From contig JADJLP010000001.1 of NCBI GenBank assembly GCA_016710065.1, positions 868,001 to 932,000 of the forward strand: 64,000 nt of DNA, given 5' to 3'. Under the pieces are notes generated by a model. That model ran no database searches, was not told the origin of the DNA, and saw only the letters and a program-made list of their open reading frames with translations. Shown piece by piece: positions 59,114 to 64,000 of this stretch (position 1 is its first letter; the number at the start of each line of letters is the position of its first letter). The position numbers were made by a program, and so were the translations under genes. The stretch comes from Candidatus Ideonella esbjergensis (lineage in GTDB: Bacteria > Pseudomonadota > Gammaproteobacteria > Burkholderiales > Burkholderiaceae_C).

Positions 59114-60625
59114 ATGCCCATGACCCGACTCAAAGACCCTCACGCTGCCGCGCGCTGGCTCGCGTCTTGGGTGCGTGGTGAGCTGCGCACCGACAGCCGC
59201 CTGGTGCAGCCCGGCGATGCCTTCATCGCCTGGCCCGGGCATGTGCGCGATGGCCGCCAGTATGTGCAGGCCGCGCTGGCGGCCGGTGCGGCCACCTGCC
59301 TGGTGGAAGAAGATGGTGTGGCGAGCTTTGGTTTCGAGGACGCGCGCGTGGCCTCGCTGTTGGGCCTGAAGGCCGCCACCGGCCTGGTGGCCGATGCCTT
59401 CTACCGCCACCCCAGCCAGACCCTGCGCGTGGTCGCCGTCACCGGCACCAATGGCAAGACATCGTCGGCCTGGTGGACCGCGCAGGCGCTCACCGCACTG
59501 GGCCAGCGCTGCGGCGTGGTGGGCACGCTGGGTGTGGGCGAGCCGCCCCACCCGGGCAAGCACGACGGCCACATCGAGTTCACTGGCCTCACCACGCCCG
59601 ATCCGGTGGTGTTACAGGCCGGCTTTCAGCGCATGCTGGCCGAGGGCTATGCAGCCTGTGCCATCGAGGCCTCGTCCATCGGTATCGCCGAGCAGCGCCT
59701 GCATGGCACCACCATCGAGGTGGCGCTGTTCACCAACTTCACCCGCGACCACCTCGATTACCACGGCGGCATGGACGCCTACTGGGCGGCCAAGCGCATC
59801 CTGTTCGATTGGCCGGGGCTGAAGTCGGCGGTGATCAACACCGACGATCCGCATGGCGCGGCCCTGGTGGCCGAACTGGCCGGCAAGGGCCTGGACCTGT
59901 GGACCGTGTCGACCCAGGACGAAGCGCGTTTGCGCGCTCTGGCCATCGGCTACGAGAACGGCGGCCTGGCCTTCACGCTGGCCGAGGGCGAGACCCGGGT
60001 GCCGGTGCGCACCGGCCTGATCGGCGACTACAACGTCAGCAACCTGCTGGGCGTCATCGCTGGCCTGCGCGCGCTGGGCCTGCCGTTGGCCGAGGCTGCC
60101 GCCGCAGCGGCCCGGGTCACTCCCGTGCCCGGCCGCATGCAGCGCCTGCCAGCCGAGCCTGCCACGCCCGAGGTGGTGGTGGACTATGCCCACACGCCCG
60201 ATGCCCTGGAGAAAGCCCTGGCCGCACTGCGCCCCTTGGCACAGTCACGCGGCGGCCAGCTGTGGTGTGTGTTTGGCTGCGGCGGCAACCGCGACGCCAC
60301 CAAGCGGCCGGCCATGGGTGCCATTGCCGCGCAAGGCGCCGACCGGGTGGTGGTGACCAGCGACAACCCACGCGACGAAGTGCCGCAGGCCATCATCGAC
60401 CAGATCGTGGCGGGCGTGCCCGGCGGCACCGCCTCGCTGATGCTGCAGATCGAGCCCGACCGCCGCCTGGCCATCCTCGAAACCCTGGCCGCCGCCACGC
60501 CCACCGACGTGGTGCTGATCGCTGGCAAGGGCCACGAGGACTACCAGGAAGTCCACGGCGTCAAGCATCCCTTCTCCGATGCTGTGGTGGCGCATGCCGC
60601 CATGGCCGCCAGGAGCCATTTGTGA
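59114..60625 (+). CDS. murE: UDP-MurNAc-tripeptide synthetase MurE
   Basis: A 503-residue Mur ligase. The N-terminal part has LRTDSRLVQPGDAFIAWPG, the ATP loop VVAVTGTNGKTSSAWW, and GYAACAIEASSIGIAEQRLH. The DNPR motif in VVVTSDNPRDEVPQAI is the mark of enzymes that add meso-diaminopimelate. It is one ligase in the cytoplasmic steps of peptidoglycan synthesis. The ATG at 59114 is followed by a second in-frame ATG two codons later (MPMTRL). Confidence 0.97.
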   Translation: MPMTRLKDPHAAARWLASWVRGELRTDSRLVQPGDAFIAWPGHVRDGRQYVQAALAAGAATCLVEEDGVASFGFEDARVASLLGLKAATGLVADAFYRHPSQTLRVVAVTGTNGKTSSAWWTAQALTALGQRCGVVGTLGVGEPPHPGKHDGHIEFTGLTTPDPVVLQAGFQRMLAEGYAACAIEASSIGIAEQRLHGTTIEVALFTNFTRDHLDYHGGMDAYWAAKRILFDWPGLKSAVINTDDPHGAALVAELAGKGLDLWTVSTQDEARLRALAIGYENGGLAFTLAEGETRVPVRTGLIGDYNVSNLLGVIAGLRALGLPLAEAAAAAARVTPVPGRMQRLPAEPATPEVVVDYAHTPDALEKALAALRPLAQSRGGQLWCVFGCGGNRDATKRPAMGAIAAQGADRVVVTSDNPRDEVPQAIIDQIVAGVPGGTASLMLQIEPDRRLAILETLAAATPTDVVLIAGKGHEDYQEVHGVKHPFSDAVVAHAAMAARSHL

Positions 60626-60668
60626 GCGCCGCACGGCCGCCCGAAGGCGTGAACACCCTCTCGGAGGG

Positions 60669-60685
60669 CCGAGCCGCAGGCTCGG
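60669..60685. other. 17-bp hairpin in the murE-murF spacer
   Basis: CCGAGCC-GCA-GGCTCGG is a perfect 7-bp inverted repeat. It lies 44 bp after the murE stop and 10 bp before the murF ATG, in the only clear spacer (70 bp) inside the mur genes. It could slow ribosomes or attenuate transcription; there is no T-run. Confidence 0.55.
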
Positions 60686-60695
60686 GGGTGCCCCA

Positions 60696-62075
60696 ATGAC
60701 GGCTGTATTGATGAGCCTGAACCAGGCCATTGCCCTGGTGCCGGGGGCCACGCTGGTGGGCAGCTTTGGCACGCCCTTCTGCCGCGTGCACACCGACACG
60801 CGCTCGCTCGCGCCCGGCGACATGTTTGTGGCGCTCAGGGGCGAGAACTTCGACGGCCATGATTTTCTGGCCACCGCCAAGGCCGCCGGTGCCGTGGCCG
60901 CCATTGCCGAGCACGGCCTTGCCGAAGCGGGCCTGGCGGGCTTGCAAGTGCCCGACAGCCTGAAGGCGCTGCAGCAACTGGCCACCGGCTGGCGCGCGCA
61001 GCAGCGCTTGCCTGTCATCGGCGTCACCGGTAGCAACGGCAAGACGACGGTCACGCAGATGATCGCCAGCATCCTGCGCGCCGCACATGGCGAGCGCGCG
61101 CTGGCCACGGCCGGCAACCTGAACAACCACATCGGCGTGCCGCTGACCGTGCTGCGCCTCAACGAGCATCAGGCGGCGGTGATCGAGCTCGGCATGAACC
61201 ACACTGGCGAGATCGCCGAGCTGGCTGCCATTGCCCAGCCCACCGTGGGCATGGTGAACAACGCGCAGCGCGAGCACCAGGAATTCATGAAATCGGTCGA
61301 GGCCGTGGCGCTGGAGAACGGCAGCGTCATCGCCGCCTTGCCTTCGCATGGCGTGGCGGTGTTCCCGGGCGAAGACCCGTTCACGCCGCTGTGGCGCGAC
61401 ATGGCGGGCGGGCGACGTGTCATCACCTTTGGCATGACCTCTGAGTCGGATGTGTGGGCCGACGCCCAGTGGCAAACTGATCTGTGGGCGCTGCAACTGC
61501 ACACGCCGCAGGGCAAGGCCAACGTGCGGCTGCGCATCGCCGGCCGCCACAACGTGATGAACGCGCTGGCCGCCGCCGCGTCGGCGCTGGCCGCTGGTGT
61601 GCCGCTGGTCAGCGTGATCTTTGGCCTCAGTGCTTTCGAGCCGGTCAAGGGCCGCTCGCAGGTGCATGCGCTGAACCGCAAGGGCGGTGCGCAAACCTTG
61701 GTGGACGACACCTACAACGCCAACCCCGATTCAGTGCGCGCCGCCATCGACGTGCTGGCCGCGCTGCCCGGCCCGCGCTGGCTGCTGCTGGGCGACATGG
61801 GCGAGGTGGGCGAGGACGGCCCCAAGTACCACGTCGAAGTGGGCGAGTACGCGCGCCAGATGCAGATCGACCATTTCTGGACCGTGGGCACGCTGGCCCA
61901 CGACGCCGCCCGCGCCTACGGCCCCGGCGCACAGCATTTCGGCACCGTGGCCGAGCTGATCTCGCAGCTGCCGCAAGGCCCCGAGTTCAAGTCGGTGTTG
62001 GTCAAGGGCTCGCGCTTCATGAAGATGGAGCAGGTGGTGGCCGCGCTGCAAAAGCCGGTGGGGGGCGCTGCCTGA
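60696..62075 (+). CDS. murF: UDP-MurNAc-pentapeptide synthetase MurF
   Basis: A 459-residue Mur ligase: VHTDTRSLAPGDMFVALRGE, ATP loop VIGVTGSNGKTTVTQMIASI, LNNHIGVPLTVLRLNEHQAA, VIELGMNHTGEIAELAAIAQ and the late LVDDTYNANPDSVRAAIDVL. It adds D-Ala-D-Ala. The ATG giving MTAVLMSLNQ is used (another at 60711). Its stop codon overlaps an ATG that opens a short frame before mraY. Confidence 0.97.
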   Translation: MTAVLMSLNQAIALVPGATLVGSFGTPFCRVHTDTRSLAPGDMFVALRGENFDGHDFLATAKAAGAVAAIAEHGLAEAGLAGLQVPDSLKALQQLATGWRAQQRLPVIGVTGSNGKTTVTQMIASILRAAHGERALATAGNLNNHIGVPLTVLRLNEHQAAVIELGMNHTGEIAELAAIAQPTVGMVNNAQREHQEFMKSVEAVALENGSVIAALPSHGVAVFPGEDPFTPLWRDMAGGRRVITFGMTSESDVWADAQWQTDLWALQLHTPQGKANVRLRIAGRHNVMNALAAAASALAAGVPLVSVIFGLSAFEPVKGRSQVHALNRKGGAQTLVDDTYNANPDSVRAAIDVLAALPGPRWLLLGDMGEVGEDGPKYHVEVGEYARQMQIDHFWTVGTLAHDAARAYGPGAQHFGTVAELISQLPQGPEFKSVLVKGSRFMKMEQVVAALQKPVGGAA

Positions 62076-62126
62076 TGCTGCTCAGCCTGGCCGAAATCAG
62101 GAGGGCCCATGCTGCTTAGCCTGGCC
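62075..62126 (+). repeat. duplicated mraY start with a 14-codon mini-ORF
   Basis: An 18-nt stretch occurs twice: ATGCTGCTCAGCCTGGCC at 62075 and ATGCTGCTTAGCCTGGCC at 62109 (17 of 18 equal, 34 nt apart). The first ATG overlaps the murF stop (TGATG) and opens a 14-codon frame ending TAG at 62117-62119, across the true mraY start at 62109. The second copy has the AGGAGG ribosome-binding site. Confidence 0.8.
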
Positions 62127-63290
62127 CAGTGGCTGCAATCGCACGACCCCGAGCACTTCGGCTTCCTGCGCGTCTTCCAGTACATCACCTTCCGGGCGGT
62201 GCTGGCGGCCATGACCGCGTTGCTGATCGGCCTGGCCTTCGGCCCCTGGCTGATCCGCCGGCTCACCGAGCTGAAGATCGGCCAGCCCATTCGCGAGTAC
62301 GCGATGCAGAGCCACCTGGTCAAGAGCGGCACGCCCACCATGGGCGGTGCACTCATCCTGATCGGCATCGGCGTGGCCACCTTGATGTGGAGCGACTGGA
62401 GCAACCGCTTCGTCTGGATTGTGATGATCGTCACCTTCGGCTTCGGCGCCATCGGCTGGACCGACGACTGGCGCAAGGTGGTGGACAAGAACCCCGAGGG
62501 CATGGCCTCGCGCGAGAAGTTCATGTGGCAGTCCATCATCGGCATCTTGGCGGCCATCTACCTGGCCTTCAGCGTCTCCGAGACCTCGAACCTGCGCGTC
62601 ATCGAGCTGTTTTTCCGCTGGATCCAGAGTGGCTTCTCGAACGAGCTGCCGCCCAAGGCCGATTTGATGCTGCCGTTCTTCAAGACGGTGAGCTACCCAC
62701 TGGGCGTGTTCGGCTTCATGGCGCTCACCTACTTCGTCATCGTGGGCGCCAGCAATGCGGTCAATCTCACCGACGGGCTCGATGGCCTGGCCATCATGCC
62801 GGTGGTGCTGGTGGCCGGCTCGCTGGGCATCTTCAGCTACGTGGTAGGCAATGCGGTGTACAGCAAGTATTTGCTGTTCCCCTACATCCCCGGCGCCGGC
62901 GAGCTGATGATCTTCTGCGCGGCCATCGCCGGCGCGGGCCTGGCCTTCCTGTGGTTCAACGCCCACCCGGCGCAGGTCTTCATGGGTGACGTGGGCGCGC
63001 TTTCGCTGGGCGGCGCGCTGGGCACGGTGGCCGTCATCACCCGTCAGGAAATTTTGCTGGGCATCATGGGCGGCGTCTTCGTGGCCGAGGCCTTGTCGGT
63101 GATGTTGCAGGTGAGCTGGTTCAAGTACACCAAGAAGAAGTATGGCCAGGGCCGGCGCCTGCTGAAGATGGCGCCGTTGCACCACCACTTCGAGAAGTCG
63201 GGCTGGAACGAGACGCAGGTCGTCATCAGGTTCTGGATCATCACCATGCTGCTGTGCCTGATCGGCCTGGCCAGCCTGAAACTCAGATGA
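62109..63290 (+). CDS. mraY: phospho-MurNAc-pentapeptide transferase MraY
   Basis: A 393-residue polytopic membrane enzyme. About ten helices. Family marks: HLVKSGTPTMGGALILIGIG, then IGWTDDWRKVVDKNPEGMAS (Asp-rich), VGASNAVNLTDGLDGLAIMP, FMGDVGALSLGGALGTVAVI and the late KMAPLHHHFEKSGWNETQVV. It makes lipid I. The start is set by AGGAGG 6 bp upstream. It overlaps murD by 4 bp. Confidence 0.97.
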   Translation: MLLSLAQWLQSHDPEHFGFLRVFQYITFRAVLAAMTALLIGLAFGPWLIRRLTELKIGQPIREYAMQSHLVKSGTPTMGGALILIGIGVATLMWSDWSNRFVWIVMIVTFGFGAIGWTDDWRKVVDKNPEGMASREKFMWQSIIGILAAIYLAFSVSETSNLRVIELFFRWIQSGFSNELPPKADLMLPFFKTVSYPLGVFGFMALTYFVIVGASNAVNLTDGLDGLAIMPVVLVAGSLGIFSYVVGNAVYSKYLLFPYIPGAGELMIFCAAIAGAGLAFLWFNAHPAQVFMGDVGALSLGGALGTVAVITRQEILLGIMGGVFVAEALSVMLQVSWFKYTKKKYGQGRRLLKMAPLHHHFEKSGWNETQVVIRFWIITMLLCLIGLASLKLR

Positions 63291-64000
63291 ACCACCTCCA
63301 AGACCTCCACGTGCTGATCCTGGGCCTGGGTGACTCCGGCCTGGCGATGGCGCGCTGGTGCCATGCGCACGGCGCGGCGTCGGTGCGCGTCTGGGACTCG
63401 CGCGAGACGCCGCCGCAGGCGGCCGCGCTGGCCGCCGATGTGCCTGGCGCGCAACTGTTCACCGGAGAACTCACCGAGGCGTCGTTGGGAAGCGCGCGAT
63501 TGGTGTTGAAGAGCCCTGGCCTGGCCCCTGGCGACGCGCGCATTGCGCCGCTGCTGGGTGCCGCAAAGGCCCAGGGCATCGCCGTCGCGGGCGAACTTGG
63601 TTTGTTCGCCCGCGCGCTGGCCGACCTGAAGATGGAGCGCCGCTACGCGCCCAAGGTGATCGCCATCACCGGCACCAACGGCAAGACCACCACCACCTCG
63701 CTGACCGCGCAGTTGGTGGAGCGCGCCGGCAAGCGCGTGGCCGTGGCGGGCAACATCGGGCCGACGCTGCTGGACACGTTGAGCGCAGCGCTGGCCGCGC
63801 AGCAAGTGGCCGACGAAGAGGCTGCACAGCTTGCAGCCCCCCTCCCTGATTGCGGCGAAGGCGGGAATCCGCTGCCCGACAACACATGGATTCCCGCCTC
63901 CGCGGGAATGACGGTGGTTGATGATCGGGCGGATTCCGTTTCTCAAGGGACCGAGACCCCCAACCCGTTGGCCGAGGACATTGCCGAGGCCGTTGCCGCT
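63287..64000 (+). CDS. murD: UDP-MurNAc-L-alanine:D-glutamate ligase MurD (3' end outside window), with in-frame repeat insertion
   Basis: The first 238 codons of murD. Family marks: VLILGLGDSGLAMARWC, LVLKSPGLAPGDAR, AVAGELGLFARAL, ATP loop VIAITGTNGKTTTTSLTAQL and VAGNIGPTLLDTLSAAL. In relatives the WVLELSSFQL motif follows about 10-20 residues later. Here more than 65 other residues are read instead, including a stretch coded by two palindromic repeats (63849-63868, 63890-63909; NTWIPASAGMTVV). The frame stays open to the edge. The product would carry a long loop in the central domain. It starts with an ATGA overlap with mraY. Confidence 0.93.
   Translation, partial: MNHLQDLHVLILGLGDSGLAMARWCHAHGAASVRVWDSRETPPQAAALAADVPGAQLFTGELTEASLGSARLVLKSPGLAPGDARIAPLLGAAKAQGIAVAGELGLFARALADLKMERRYAPKVIAITGTNGKTTTTSLTAQLVERAGKRVAVAGNIGPTLLDTLSAALAAQQVADEEAAQLAAPLPDCGEGGNPLPDNTWIPASAGMTVVDDRADSVSQGTETPNPLAEDIAEAVAA
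63849..63909. repeat. pair of palindromic repeats inside murD
   Basis: A decayed copy (ATTGCGGCGAAGGCGGGAAT, 63849-63868) and an intact one (ATTCCCGCCTCCGCGGGAAT, 63890-63909) face each other 21 bp apart, as in the intergenic pair at 781-853. Both are read in frame with murD without a stop. Confidence 0.85.

Overview
The window is GC-rich (roughly two thirds G+C) chromosomal DNA. It looks like a motile betaproteobacterium of the Burkholderiales, most likely the Comamonadaceae (Hydrogenophaga/Acidovorax-like). This rests on protein flavour, on FlhDC as flagellar master regulator next to motAB, on the argH-algZ-algR order, on the mraZ-rsmH-ftsL-ftsI-murE-murF-mraY-murD order, and on repeats of the ATTCCC-N8-GGGAAT type. 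The genus is an inference. No tRNA, rRNA, CRISPR array, transposase or phage gene was seen.

Layout. 1-5.0 kb: the end of a BMP-type ABC substrate-binding protein, a GNAT acetyltransferase, a DODA-type dioxygenase and an FtsX-like permease. 5.0-12.9 kb: a chemotaxis operon read leftwards (CheZ-like protein, cheY, cheA, a Cache protein, a methyl-accepting chemotaxis protein, cheW) and a divergent receiver-kinase/NarL-type regulator pair. The Cache gene and the chemoreceptor gene are fused out of frame. 12.9-15.5 kb: small lipoproteins and hypothetical proteins. 15.5-20.7 kb: flhD-flhC, a terminator, then motA-motB-cheY-cheZ-unknown-cheZ, with flagellar sigma-28-like promoters before motA, cheY and (at 5.7 kb) cheW. 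21.0-27.7 kb: a surface-glycan or flagellin-glycan cluster (two glycosyltransferases, DegT aminotransferase, sulfotransferase, WbqC-like protein, methyltransferase).

28-42 kb: a serine hydrolase, truD, a MarR regulator with twin operators, and a leftward cluster of electrophile/quinone-handling enzymes (two old-yellow-enzyme reductases, SDR, quinone-oxidoreductase-like MDR, two alpha/beta hydrolases, an SCP2-like protein). A TetR repressor heads this cluster, and three operators of one shared motif occur in it. Then come an FMN-dependent 2-hydroxy-acid dehydrogenase, a hemerythrin, ybaN and dinB with a LexA box. 42.4-48.2 kb: a small secreted peptide, DUF6502 and DUF5666 genes in a locally AT-richer patch, argH, and an AlgZ/AlgR-like pair. 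The expected hemC is missing after algR; a 32-G homopolymer bracketed by inverted repeats lies there instead.

49-55.4 kb: two tandem secreted alpha-amylases divergent from a secreted type I pullulanase, sharing a control region with two HexR-like palindromes, so an extracellular alpha-glucan degradation locus. 55.5-64 kb: the division and cell wall (dcw) cluster, driven by a near-consensus sigma-70 promoter with MraZ boxes. The last gene, murD, runs off the window and carries an in-frame insertion made of the same palindromic repeat seen between genes elsewhere in the window.
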